This document shows, in pieces, positions 1-11,861 of a stretch of DNA of 64,000 nucleotides. Below the pieces are notes generated by a model. It saw nothing but the letters and a program-made list of their open reading frames with translations. It did not search any database and was not told where the DNA came from. The position numbers and the translations under genes are program-made. Source of the stretch: Henckelia pumila (taxonomy: Eukaryota; Streptophyta; Magnoliopsida; Lamiales; Gesneriaceae); NCBI RefSeq assembly GCF_033568475.1, contig NW_027331831.1, forward strand, positions 13,082,001 through 13,146,000. The letters are read 5' to 3'. Position 1 is the stretch's first letter, and each line of letters opens with the position of its first letter.

Positions 1-3000
1 TTCTTCACCCAAGTCACCATGGAGAAATGCCGTCTTTACATCTAACTGCTCTAGATGTAAGTTTTCATTCGCCACTAATCCAAGTACAGTTCTGATAGTT
101 GTCAGCTTCACCACTGGAGAGAAAATCTCGGTGTAATCAATGCCTTCTCTTTGTTGAAAGCCTTTTACAACAAGTCTTGTCTTGTACCGTTTGCTGCCAT
201 CAAATTCTTCTTTGATCCGGTACACCCACTTGTTGTGTAATACCTTCTTGCCTTTCGGAATTTTCGTCAACTTCCAAGTCTGATTTGATGATAGTGAATC
301 CATCTCGTCTTTCATGGCTAACTCTCACTTGATTGAATCATCATTTTGCATCGCTTCTTCGAAGGTCTCCGGTTCACCTTTATCTGTCAGCAAAATATAG
401 TGAAGTGCAGGGGAGTATTTTTGAGGTGGTCTGATTGTTCTAGAAGATCTCCTGAGTTCAATTTCCGGATTTTGTGGGTCATCATCTTGTGCAACAGTTT
501 TTTTATCTTTCAGGTTACTGCTTTCTGACTCATTCACAGGAATATCCATCAATGGTACTTCATCCGCCTTCTTGACTTCAGGACATTCATCACCAGCTCC
601 ATCGCTTGACCTGTCCTTATACATCACATACTCATTGAAGATTACATCTCTGCTCCGAATGATCTTCCGATTTTGGTCATCCCAGAACCGATAACCAAAC
701 TCATTATCTCCATAACCAATAAAGAGACACTTCTTGGATTTAGGATCAAGTTTTGTTCTACGAGTTGAATCAATGTGAACATATGATAGACATCCAAACA
801 CTTTCAAGAAAGAAAGGTTTACTTCTTTTCCGCTCCAGACTTCTTCAGGTATTTTGTAACCAAGCGGTACCGAAGGTCCTCTGTTGATCAGATATGCTGC
901 AGTGTTAACTGCATCAGCCCAGAATGATTTCGACAGCCCAGCGTGCAATCTCATGCTCCTGGCTCACTCATTCAGGGTCCTGTTCATCCTCTCAGCTACA
1001 CCATTCTGTTGAGGAGTACCGGGAATGGTTTTCTCCATCTTGATCCCGTTCAGTGCACAATATTTCTTAAACTCATCATTTTCATATTCTCCTCCGTTGT
1101 CAGACCGTAAGCACTTCACCTTCAAGTTGGTCTCATTCTCCACCATGACTTTCCACCTCTTAAAGGTTTCGTAAACATCAGATTTATTCTTCAAAAAATA
1201 AACCCAAACCTTCTTGCTCGAATCATCGATAAATGTGACATAGTATCGTGAGCTTCCAAGGGATGTCACAGGAGATGGCCCCCACACGTCTGTATGAACC
1301 AGCTCCAACTTTGATGCTTTTGGTTCCCTACCGCCTTTCGAAAAGCTCACCTTTTTCTGCTTTCCAAGGATACAACTTTCACACAGTTTGTGTTCGACAG
1401 TTTTTAACTCCGGTAGCTTTCCTTTTGATATCATCATCTTCATTCCCTTCTCACTCATATGTCCAAGTCTACAGTGCCATAGACTTGAGTTAGCTCCGGC
1501 ATCCATAGCTGCTAACATGTCTCTGCAACTGGAAGTCATATAGAGGGTTCCAGTTTTTGTTCCTCGAGCAATAATCATGTCTCCTTTGCTCACTTTCCAG
1601 GAACCATCACCGAAGGTTACATTATGGCCTTCGTCATCGAGCTGTCCTATTGAGATCAGATTTCGCGTTAGTCTTGGTACATGTCTGACTTTATTGATTT
1701 TTTAGACAGATCCATTTGACATTTTCAACCGGACATCTCCCATACCAACAATCTCCAAAGGTTTTCCATCAGCTAGAAAAACTTTTCCGTAATCGCCTGA
1801 AATGTAATTATCGAATATATCGCGATTACCCGTGGTATGAAACGAGGCTCCCGAATCCATAACCCAAGAATCAATCGGGCTTTCCATGGATAACACTAAA
1901 GCATCGTGTACATCCTCAGTCACAACATTTGCGTTGTTTGTTGATTTGCAGTTTCTTTTAAGATGGCCAATCTCACCGCAACTCCAACACTTCAAATTCT
2001 TTTCAAATGTATTTTTATCTTTACCATTCCTTGACTTGGACCTACTCCGCCATTTGTTAGAATTATTTTCGACATTCCTGCCCCTGCCTCTGTTATCCAG
2101 ATTCAGAGCAGAACTCGATGATGTTTTTTTACCAGAATCCATCCTGCGAACTTCTTCGGCAAGAATCGGGTCTCTGACATCATTGAATTGTAATTTTTCT
2201 TTGCCAACAGAATTGCTAACTGCTGCCCGCATCGGCTCCCAAGTATTTGGCAAAGACGCCAAAAGAATAAGTGCATGAATCTCATCATCAAAATTTATTT
2301 CAACCGATGTTAATTGAGAAACAATCGTGTTGAATTCATTGATATGTGCTGCTATTGAACCGCCTTCGTCCATCTTCAAGTTAAATAACTTTTTCATCAG
2401 ATGTACTTTATTGTTGGCTGATGGCTTCTCGTACATGTCTGATAGGATATACATAATCTCCTCCGTGGTATTTGCCTCCGCCACATTATGTGTCACGTTC
2501 TTTGTTAGGGTCAATCGAATAACTCCTAACACCTGTCGGTCAAGAAGCTCCCAGTCATCGGTCTCCATTTTTTCCGGTTTTTTTCACAATAGAGGTTGAT
2601 GTAGCTTCTTGCTGTACATATAATCTCTAATATGTAAGCGCCAGAACGTAAAGTCTAAACCATCAAACTTGTTGATGCCAGGGCCAGATCCGTCATTTCC
2701 GGTCATCATTTTGCCTGAAAAAAATTTCAAAATTTTTTTTTTGATGTGGAAGATCAGACAAAGCTGCAACCACAGAGCATACTCAGAATTTAGGAAATTT
2801 TACACCAAGGCTCTGATACCAGTTGTTATGGAATTACAGTCCATAATAACCGAAGACCGACGGATAATAAATGCCCAAGTAATTGCGGAATAAAGTAATC
2901 AGCAAGAACACAATATTTTTACGTGGTTCACCCAATATAGGCTACGTCCACGGAGCTGCTGCAAATATTTATTATCAGAAAAAATATTACAAGTGTATAC

Positions 3001-3420
3001 AAAACACTTTCTCTCACCAAAACTCAAACTCCGAGTATTACCGAGAAATAATTCTCTAACTCACAAGAATAATGAACACTCAATTTTTCTTTATATTTTG
3101 CTCTTGAAGAGAGAGCTGTTGGAAGGGGATATATAATTCCGAAGGAAATGAGTTCCATTTATAGGACTCATTTAATGCCGTAAGCAACTTTCTTTCTATT
3201 GATTGCAAAATTTCAATTGAATACGCAATTCTTCATGCAGTAATGAAGGCAACAGCTGTCACCAATTATGTAATCCACCTAACAACAACAACCACATAGA
3301 TAATCCACGATCAAGTCTTAAATCAGTTACAAAAATCTTTACACTCGAAAGAATACTCTTGCACACCCATAGTGATGCATCAGATCTTCATATCACACTT
3401 TTGCCTTTGATTCATTATAA
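1..3420 (-). mobile_element. Copia LTR retrotransposon, Tnt1/Tork-like, broken and truncated by the window edge
   Basis: This is a fossil Ty1/Copia element read on the minus strand. Seen in order from high to low coordinates: the 5' LTR (from 2824 upward); a primer-binding site complementary to initiator tRNA-Met (2810-2821); a gag region with a CCHC zinc knuckle near 2.0 kb; an aspartic protease DSGA motif near 1.83 kb; and integrase with its HHCC-like region and DDE core at about 1.0-1.5 kb. The start of reverse transcriptase runs off the left edge. Protein similarity to the tobacco Tnt1 polyprotein family is clear. The coding part is interrupted about four times, so it looks dead. The 3' LTR lies outside the window, so no age can be estimated. 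The right-hand limit of the 5' LTR is uncertain, within about 3.3-3.42 kb. Confidence 0.9.
2824..3420 (-). repeat. 5' LTR of the left Copia element
   Basis: The LTR begins with TGTTATGG two bases beyond the primer-binding site. A TATA box on the minus strand (TCCTATAAATGG, about 3155-3166) marks the promoter. The far end is not fixed because the partner LTR is out of view. Confidence 0.65.
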
Positions 3421-3423
3421 AAT

Positions 3424-4990
3424 TGTAGTAGCCCGGTTTCATTTTACAAGATTAATTTGCTAATCATATTTAGATTTAATAAAACATGGTTAAAGAACTT
3501 TTATATGATTAAACGGACCAAAAAATAGGATCCAGAACACCAAAAAATGATTAGTGGGCTTAATTGGTCTTGGGTGGTTTGGACGGTCCGAACTCAATCC
3601 TTAGGGGGATCGGATGGTCTGAACCAATCGGAGCCAGCGAAGGAGTTCGAAAGCAACGGAACGATCGGAGCCTCCGAAATGGAGATTGGAGCGTCCGATC
3701 GTAATGCCATGCACGTGGCAATAGAACTTGAACACGTAGCTTCATGCACGAGATCGGAGCCTCCAAAGTGCAGTTCGGAGCGTCCAATCTGGATCGATCG
3801 GAACGTGGCATGCATGCGCAGATCGGAGCCTCTGATCCGGGGTTCGGAGCGTCCGATCGTGCTCTATAAATAGGGGTTCGGAGAAGCTCATTTTCACACC
3901 ATTTCCAAACCTCACATCTCCCGTAATGACTCTATTTTAAGGGCTTCGGGACTCTTTTATAAAGAGTTGGAGTAGGTAGTAGTATTTTTATAGTTAGCGG
4001 ACAGTGTCCGTAGTAGTGGCCAAGCAGCGGAGCTTTGGCGAGGTGTCCAGGGGTCGTAGAAGGGTTGTGCCCAAGCTCTAAGACATTCGACATCAGCGGG
4101 CTGACGACGTACGAAGGTATACCTCTAGCTTCTTATAGTAAATAGGGAGTATGCTATAGTTTAATTAAGGCCTTTTGAACATGTTAGATGATGCATGGTT
4201 ATTATTAATTGTAGTATTGCATGGTAGGCTTGAAACCTAGATGACGGCTTCTAGGAACTGCCTTAAAAAGGTACGTAAGTACTGACTGAGATTGCCAGCG
4301 GGTATACGTGCTTATATGTTGCATTTATGTGCCATGATTATGATGGTGCATGATTCATGTTTTATTGCTTTGAGATATTATGTTGCATGTGCATTTCATA
4401 TTGAGCTTAGATATCCTTCGAAATAAGCCTGTGTTATAGGGTGCTCAGCCCTTGTTAGGACGTTTTGGGGGCACTGAGAGTTACTCGACCGACGGGTCGT
4501 TCCATCTCTAGTGTTTTTCGGGGGACATCCTAGGTCCACGTCCGGTTAGGAGTGAGTGGTTGGGTCCAGTGGTTTGACTCCCCGAGGCTACAGTTTATGT
4601 CTTAGGCATCAGTCTGAACAGATTCTGATATGACTACCCCGATATTATTTCCCGGTCATTACATTGCGTGCATCATATACGTATGTTTACCCGTACTAGC
4701 GTACTGAACATTTTATGCTCACGTTCAGTTGTTTTCTATTTGTCTGGACACCCCATTCAACGGGACAGTTGCAGGTAGTTTTCCTAGAGATATGGAGATT
4801 GAGTGGTGACCAAGGCAGGATTACAGGGTTAGCCACTAGGCTTTACCTTACTGGTATTAAGTTATTCAATCTTTTCACTCGATAAAATCCAAAAAATTAT
4901 TTGTGAACACTTTATTAATTTTTCATTAATCCTAATCGGTAATTGAAAAATAATTTTATCACAAATATTTTATCGATTCTAAATGGATAC
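3424..4990 (+). mobile_element. Gypsy-type LTR fragment or solo LTR (Tekay/Del-like)
   Basis: No coding sequence is present. The sequence starts TGTAGTAGCCCGG, the kind of palindromic terminus seen in Tekay-type plant LTRs. It has a TATA box (CTCTATAAATAGGGG, about 3860-3875) and a long GC-richer U5-like part with GGTGCTCAGCCC near 4440. The same layout, in reverse, occurs in the Gypsy LTR at 16.2 kb, which supports the call. Three alternating modules related to ATCGGAGCC and TTCGGAGCGTCCGATC precede the TATA box. No matching right terminus or target duplication was found, so the right edge is approximate and the copy is probably truncated. Confidence 0.6.
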
Positions 4991-5938
4991 ACAACCTAAA
5001 TTTCTAACATAATCGAGATAAATGTAGATGCATGCAGCTGTGCCGTAGGACTTTTGAGAGTATAAGTTTGAGTGTGGTAGCTCGAGATGCTCGAAGCGTC
5101 GTAATTTATGCGTAGTCCAACATCGTTGCATGAATTTTCTCCTCTTTGTAACATAACGAATGCTTGTTTGTGAAAGAGTATTGGTTGCTATTCAATACCA
5201 ATTGACTAAACTTAGCATCGAAACAAACACATCAACATTATCAATGTGGTGAATTCTATTTACAATTTTTCCCCTTTTGCCGCTGACGCTTCCATATCAT
5301 ATCTTTTGTATGTAGCTCTTGTTTGCAAGCTCAGGCGTCAAACTTGACAATCCAATCTCGTAGGTGTAATGTCGGTCATGTTATGTTGCACGTCTTCTTG
5401 CCTCTCATGAGTTTCTCGTAGATTTTAAGGAGTCTTTGTCATTTTTTTCGGATTCGTCTGTAATTCACGACTTATTCAATTGATTAATAGATCTCTTTAT
5501 TAAAAAAAATAAAATTCAATCACCCATTTATAAGAACTAGTTATACTCGTCCTTTAATCCAACCAATCATAAATTAGAATACTGTGCATCATACGTTTCA
5601 AATTGAACCATGTACAATGGAAACTATTGCACAAACCATATGAAATGGATATTCACACTGAAAGGGGAAAAAAAAAATCATACCCAACATCATTTAATAA
5701 TTTTAAATAAAATTTTCAGGTCAAATACAAATTTTATACTAAAGATTTTCACCAGATTAAAATATTCACTTACATACAATAGAAATTATTTATCATAATT
5801 ATTGTTCACTGGAATATTTTTCTGAAATTAATAAGGAGAAATATGTAGCTAATTTTAAACAAAAATTATAATTTAATTTTTTTATATTTATCTATTTTAA
5901 ATTATTCTTATGTCGATGCACATACCATCTACTCTTAT
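4991..5938. other. intergenic, no gene seen
   Basis: AT-rich sequence with short open frames only. Nothing here resembles a conserved protein or RNA. Confidence 0.5.
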
Positions 5939-6325
5939 GGCTCCGTTTGGTAGCATTATTATTAATCAACATATAATTTATCTTATCTAATCCTAGGTTT
6001 TTTTCGTCATATTATTTATCCTTCTATTAATTATTTATTTTACACCAATCAAATCATTAATTATTTATCTTACATCAATCAAATCATCGAATTTAAATTA
6101 CTATATTACCCCTTATAAATAATATTATTCATATTTTATTTATTATTAAAAGGACAAAATGATAATTTTGTATTTTTATATAAATTTCAACCAATCAAAT
6201 CAAATAAACTATAATCTATCAATCAAATCAATTATTATATTCACTATCATTTCTTATTTATTTTTTATTACATTACATTACTTATCTATATATTATTTAT
6301 CCTATCATCCACACCAAACTGAGCC
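5939..6325. mobile_element. MITE-like inverted-repeat element
   Basis: The ends are inverted copies: GGCTCCGTTTGGT at the left and its near complement at 6313-6325 (GGCTCAGTTTGGT when reversed). The interior is AT-rich and non-coding. No convincing target duplication was found, so the superfamily is open (hAT or Harbinger). Confidence 0.55.
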
Positions 6326-6340
6326 AAGGGTGAATTAGTC

Positions 6341-7064
6341 TTCAGTCCCTAAACCAAAAGTCAAATTAAGAATCAATACCTTATCAAAAAAAAAGTTATT
6401 TGCACTCCCTGGGCTCGCATTATTTTTATTGGATAAAATTGAGTACAAAACATTGAAAATATGATACAAATACATGATATTTGAGCACTAATTATTCAAG
6501 ATCGAGTACAAAAAAAATAAGATTTTGAGTATAAAATATAAACATCTTTATTAATTTGAACTTGCAACATATGTTTGAGTATTCAAAAATCATATATTTG
6601 TACCAGATCTAACACATTGGGTACTCCAATATCAGATATGAGTACCATATTTTCAATGCTTTGTACTGATTTTCATCCAAATAAAATAAATATGTTATTA
6701 ATATTAATATTTTCTTAGTACTCGAAAATTATATATTTGTATCAAATCTAACACATTTGATACTCAAAATCTCATATATTAGTACTGTATTTCTAATATT
6801 TTGTACTGATTGTCATCTAAAGAAAACAAATGTGTCATTATATTATATCAATATTTGTTTATAAATTTTAGTACTAAAAAATAATAAATTAGTATCATCA
6901 TTTAAAACAGTTGGTACTCAAATATCATATACTTGTATCATATTTTTCATGTTTTGTACCGAATTTCATCCATAACAAAACATATGGGCACAGGAAGTTT
7001 AAACAAAACTTTTTTTTTTTGATAGAGACTGATCACCAATTTAGGTTTAGGATTGGGGACTGAA
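6341..7064. mobile_element. non-autonomous inverted-repeat element with internal tandem repeats
   Basis: Left end TTCAGTCCCTAAACC and right end (reversed) TTCAGTCCCCAATCC are imperfect inverted repeats, each followed inward by an A-rich stretch and AAGTT. Between them are about three degenerate copies of a roughly 145-150 bp unit containing TTTGTACTGATTNTCATC. There is no coding capacity. Confidence 0.5.
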
Positions 7065-7320
7065 TTATAAATTATCGTACATATAACACCTAAATATATC
7101 AAACTTTAATAAAATTTAAATAAATAATAATTTACAATAATTGCAAAATAGGTAAGGTACTGTTTGAAGAAATTCTAGGAAGCATTTTTCATTTTTTTCT
7201 TAACAAAATTTATTAACAAATTAAATCAGATAAAATGTATTATAAGTTTAAGATTTCACCACAATTGTACTTAATTTTTCATCTGAATTAAACTAAACTA
7301 CCACACTTCACTTAAATCAC

Positions 7321-7348
7321 TTGAAACTTGAAACTTGAAACTTGAAAC
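7321..7348. repeat. (TTGAAAC)4 microsatellite
   Basis: Four exact copies of the heptamer TTGAAAC lie in the promoter or leader region of the PTH2 gene. Confidence 0.9.
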
Positions 7349-7637
7349 ACTCTTTCTCCACTCTGACATTAAACGCCGCCGTATTTGATTCTTTCTGCCA
7401 TCGAATCTGTGTACTCCGGTGCTTTCTATAGCGGAAGCTCCCCACAGTTCGGGTACTTTCTTCCCTCCTCGAGCGTTCGCTTCGCTGAAAATTGCAGAAA
7501 ATTTACGATCCTCTCCCCATCTGATCAGGTTTTCTTTTTCTCACTCCGGTATATGTGTACAAAATTATTGGATTTTGAATGCGTACTTTTACTGTGAAGT
7601 TAATTGGATAATGGTGATGTGAGTGCAGTGTGGATTC

Positions 7638-10600
7638 ATGCTTTGGGGGGTTGATATGATAGGGATGAGTTGGCTTAGCGCGTTCCTGATCGGGGCGGGT
7701 TGTTTTGCGCTGGGGTGCCTGCTGGGGGGGCGCCGTTCGGCTCGAGCTTTTCGTTTACTGATAGCCTCCAAAGAATCTGAGATTGCCGTGAATGATGATG
7801 ATAAGAAGAATAAGAAGAAGAATGGGGGTAAACAACCACTTGAGGTCGAGAAACTGGCTGAAATTCTGGAAGATTTTAAAATGGTGATTTGTGTGGGCTT
7901 TTATTTGATTGGTTTGGTGCCATATGTGGTGTAAGGTCTAATAGTTTTTTATCTGTGTGAAGGTTTTAGTTGTGAGAAATGACTTGAAAATGGGGAAAGG
8001 GAAGATTGCTGCCCAATGCAGGTAATATGTGGTACAGTTCGATGATTGCTTTGAAATGCTAGGTCGGTCCCGTATAGTTGGAGTGTTGTACGTAGTTAAC
8101 TAGCTGAATGTGTTTGTAGATATCTAATAATCCTCCTTGGCACAAATAAATCTATTTATTTCGTCGTGGGAAGCTCGGCGAAAGAGTATTGCAAATATAA
8201 ATTAGAGGAAAGGACTTCAAACATGTTAAATGTTGTGGAGTTGTAAGGAAGAATGGCATCCTAGATGCTGAATTTTCCGAAAGGAAGGGATATCTTTGCA
8301 GCTCGTGTTCTTTGGTTCCTAAGCTTTGTCTGTGCGGATGTGACATAATTGGCGGTCGAACTCATGCTTATCGATATTTACAACTGTTTAAACTTGTTCC
8401 TGTGGTCAATAACTTTCAGAAGTGTTTATTTTCTTATTCAGAATCATTTCTAAGAAAGATCATTTACATTTAAAAGTACCCTATTAGAGTCACTACCAAA
8501 TTTCCTTTTTTATTGTGTACAGCCATGCGACCTTGGGTCTGTATAAGAAACTTTTAAACAGGGCACCAAAGTCTTTGAACAGGTACTTCCAAGACCTGAT
8601 TCCAAATAAATTTTCTTGTAATTTTAATTAAAATGGTCGTTTTCAATCTTTTTACTGTTTAGGGTTGATCTCTGTGCAGGTGGGAGATGTGCGGACAGGT
8701 AAAGGTGGTTGTAAAAATTGAAAGTGAAGATGATATGCTTGTTTTACAGGTCAGAATGCAACTAAGAAGAATTTCAATGATATGTTATGGAACATAGGTG
8801 TTTGGTTTAGTCCCATGCGTTGCATCATACAATATAGTGCTATGTGATTTTGTTCAACTACAGTGCTTAGTACACCCCAAGGAATAAACAAACACGGAAG
8901 AAGTCAACTGTAAGTGTTGTATTGTTGTGTGTTGAATTTCTCTTGAAGGAGAAGGATAGAGTAAGTGAATTATTCTTTCAATCACATGGCAACTGGACGT
9001 ATTCTAAACAGGTGGCGCCTCATTTGTTGTAGAAAGAAAAATAAGATGGATAAAAGGTCAAATTCTTAGTTTTTGAGCATCAATTTACTGTCTCAAACAT
9101 AAACACAAACCCTTAAAGATACCTCAAATTTTAAAATTCGACCTGCTCTGTTAATGAACCCTTTTTGGAGGAAAAAGCTGTGATGCTAATGATTTGCTTC
9201 TGGCACATTATGCATTGAATGCCATCTCAAATAAAAAGAAATAGAATTCAGTGTTGGTATATACATGATCTAAAATCTTCTTGTGCAGGAAAACTACAAA
9301 ACTATGTTCATGATCGAACTGGGTGCTTCCACTTACCTTCTTGAGGATGCACTAACTTCATTTTGAAAGTTTAATGTGCACATCTCAAGATAATCATCCC
9401 TCATTTGTATAGAAACTTGATCCGTATGGAATATCCATAAATTATATACTTCACATGATATAAATTCTATCACAGAGGGTGTAATATTCATTGTCATCAC
9501 TAGTCTGCTGATGTTTTTCAACTTGTGCAGGAAAGGGCAAAGTCGCTAAATATACCAACACATATCACTATTGATGCCGGGAGAACACAGATCGCCCCTA
9601 GTGAGTTTTATAACTATTTATTTTCGTGTGAATCGGTTTCATGTTGACGTACCAGGTGACAATTGTTCTATTTTAGAAATACAATGAGACTAATTTGAAT
9701 AATCCTACTTGAAATCCATTCGTGTATACATACTACTTTCTTTTGATGAACTGAAAGTCAGTGAAGCCTAATTTAAAGAGGGAAAGCATGACTCCCACCC
9801 CCACCCCCACCCTCACCCTCACCCTCCAACCAATGAAAAGAAATATTCGCCCATGCAACACAATGCCTCATAATGGCTGAACATTTAGTGGCTTCAATTG
9901 ATAATCAAAATGTTGTCCTCTTCGAATTTCAGGTTTTTAAAATTTGTTGTAAGCTTTCATAATTAATTATGGTGGCTATATCTATCATTCTATCTCATAG
10001 ATAATTTTTTTGGAATGAAAAGCCCTAAACTGGTAGGTGGTTAAAGCAAGCCTAGTTTATTAATTAGGTTTACTTTCCTCTGCTCTTTTAATTGCCGTAG
10101 AACTATGGATGGATTCAGTTTCGAATTGTGGTATAAAAAAATGAACAGAAGCAAAAAATGCTTGTAAAATGATAAACGGGATGGCTGCCTACATTTTTGC
10201 ATCAAATGAACAGATTTCATCATATAAATATTTAAACTTGAAGTATATGAACATGTTAAGTTATCTCATGTTTTGAGATAAAGAGAAAATATTTTGTTTT
10301 TGGCTGAGAGTTTGAGGAAAAATTCCGCATTTCAACAGATCATGCTGTAGGTCTGTATTCATTTTTTAATCAGAACATATTTATGAACTAAATTGCATTT
10401 GTTATTCTGGATTACGTTTATTGCTTACCATTCAATTTCTCCATCTCCATATTCCAGATTCAAGGACGGTGATGGCAGTGCTAGGTATGGTTTATATTTT
10501 TTATTTCTATGTAACTTCACTTCTCAAAGTTAGAGCAAGATTATTTGGGGTCTACGCTCAGTTTATGAGAAATTGTGTCTCCTACCAGCGCAGAGTTGTG

Positions 10601-10711
10601 TGAATTCACTTTGTCAAGTCATACTGATCAGTATCAACACTCGTCTTTCATTTGTATCCAGGGCCAGCTGACCTAGTCGACGACGTGACTGGTGGATTGA
10701 AGCTTTTATAG
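7638..10711 (+). CDS. PTH2: peptidyl-tRNA hydrolase 2 (PTH2/Bit1 family), 7 coding exons
   Basis: This enzyme hydrolyses the ester bond of peptidyl-tRNA to recycle stalled tRNAs. Coding exons, all with GT-AG borders and matching phases: 7638-7883, 7963-8021, 8523-8582, 8680-8749, 9531-9600, 10458-10484 and 10662-10711. They give 193 residues. The N-terminus has a hydrophobic anchor (SWLSAFLIGAGCFALG) like plant and animal Bit1 homologues. The conserved core follows: [20 protein letters not shown], then LNRWE, then AGRTQIAPNSRTVMA, ending VTGGLKLL at the C-terminus as in the family. The start is ambiguous: ATGs at 7638, 7656 and 7665 are in frame, and the one at 7665 best matches the Arabidopsis N-terminus. 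An acceptor-like GTGCAG just before 7628 suggests a 5'UTR intron. Confidence 0.93.
9793..9828. repeat. CCCCAC/CCCTCA low-complexity tract in a PTH2 intron
   Basis: A run of C-rich hexamers within intron 5 of PTH2. No other role is visible. Confidence 0.8.
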
Positions 10712-11642
10712 CTTCAAATTTACAACATCATTGATCTAAAGGCGAGACAAGGAAGTTATTCGCTCGACGAGGGAAAATGAACCATTATTAGCTTGAAAGA
10801 TCAACTTTCTAACGTAGTGTTGCTGCTGCAGCTTGTTATGATGACGACAAAGTTTAGACACGAATCATTATTTCTGGGGAGGGGATCTTCATTGTTTCTT
10901 CGACTCACAATTGAAACCATGTTATTTATGGTTGAAAGTGTTCGCTTATTCTCTGTCATGCTCGCAAAGCCTTGTATCAAAGTGAACTACTCCTATTTCC
11001 GTTAATACTGGACTATAATATCACAAATGAATTAAGGTTGTGTGATGGACGGATGAATTTCAAATCTATACATTAAAAATGTATTCAGATTTTTTTTTTC
11101 ATTCAGAGAAATGAGACAATAAACTTTAAATACACTTCTTCTATACTTATATTGTATTTCATGCTAAACATGATAGATTTTGAGGTTCAATCTATTGGAA
11201 TCATACCATCACAATCGAGATTTTGTGGATTTGAAATACTTTAATATAAATATAACCTAAATATGCTATGCAAGTTATAAGTATGTAGTAGAATCTTTCC
11301 TTCTTTTTTTTTTTTAAACAAATGTTTGTTTTAAAATCTTGAGTTGGAAGAGTGGGGTTTCAGTATTTTGTTATAAAAAAAAAAAATACAAGCTATTAAG
11401 ATATGAAAATAATAGTGATATATATTTTATATAGAAATAAATTTAGAAGGCATTTTCTGAATGAATAAGAAACATAGTAAGTCTTTTTAAAAAAATCGGC
11501 GGAACAAACTTTTGTCAAAAAGCTTTAATCAAACCATTACACAAAAAATATATATATATGAAAATTTATTTAATTTAACAAAATAAACTGAGAAATCCAA
11601 TTTTTTTTTCTTTTAAAAAATAATAAATAAAAAAGAAAAATA
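10712..11642. other. PTH2 3' flank and intergenic DNA
   Basis: Probably the PTH2 3'UTR at first, then AT-rich DNA with poly-T and (TA)n runs. No conserved reading frame. Confidence 0.5.
11629..11640 (-). terminator. RNA polymerase III terminator of tRNA-Tyr
   Basis: Directly downstream of the tRNA the minus strand reads TTTTTCTTTTTT, a standard oligo-T stop for Pol III. Confidence 0.8.
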
Positions 11643-11730
11643 TCCGACCTGCCGGATTCGAACCAGCGACCTAAGGATTTAACTGCAAGACCACTACAGT
11701 CCTCCGCTCTACCAACTGAGCTAAGGTCGG
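11643..11730 (-). tRNA. trnY-GUA: tRNA-Tyr (anticodon GUA), intron-containing
   Basis: On the minus strand the RNA begins CCGACCTTAGCTCAGTTGG and closes with AGGTCGG plus discriminator A, so the 7 bp acceptor stem pairs perfectly. The A box (TAGCTCAGTTGGTAGAG) and B box (GGTTCGAATCC) are intact. The anticodon GTA is at 11695-11697. A 15-base intron follows one base 3' of the anticodon (about 11679-11693), as in plant nuclear tRNA-Tyr genes. The gene lies 131 bp from the divergently transcribed kinase-like gene. Confidence 0.95.
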
Positions 11731-11861
11731 TATTTGAATGTTACACTAAATTAATAAACTTTTAAATCTTTCCTTGTAATTTGCCTTCCTTTTGGCACCA
11801 ACCACGTTACCACCATATCCTTCAGTGGCGCCATACTCTGTTACTCTCCCTGAAGAGAGAA

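Noticed and set aside
3547-3873. 108-codon frame rich in SEPP and ASE repeats
   Set aside because: It arises from the repeated GATCGGAGCC modules in the Gypsy LTR and is open in both directions. It is not a gene.
8152-8346. 64-codon minus-strand frame inside the PTH2 gene
   Set aside because: It lies in intron 2 of PTH2 and has no conserved features.
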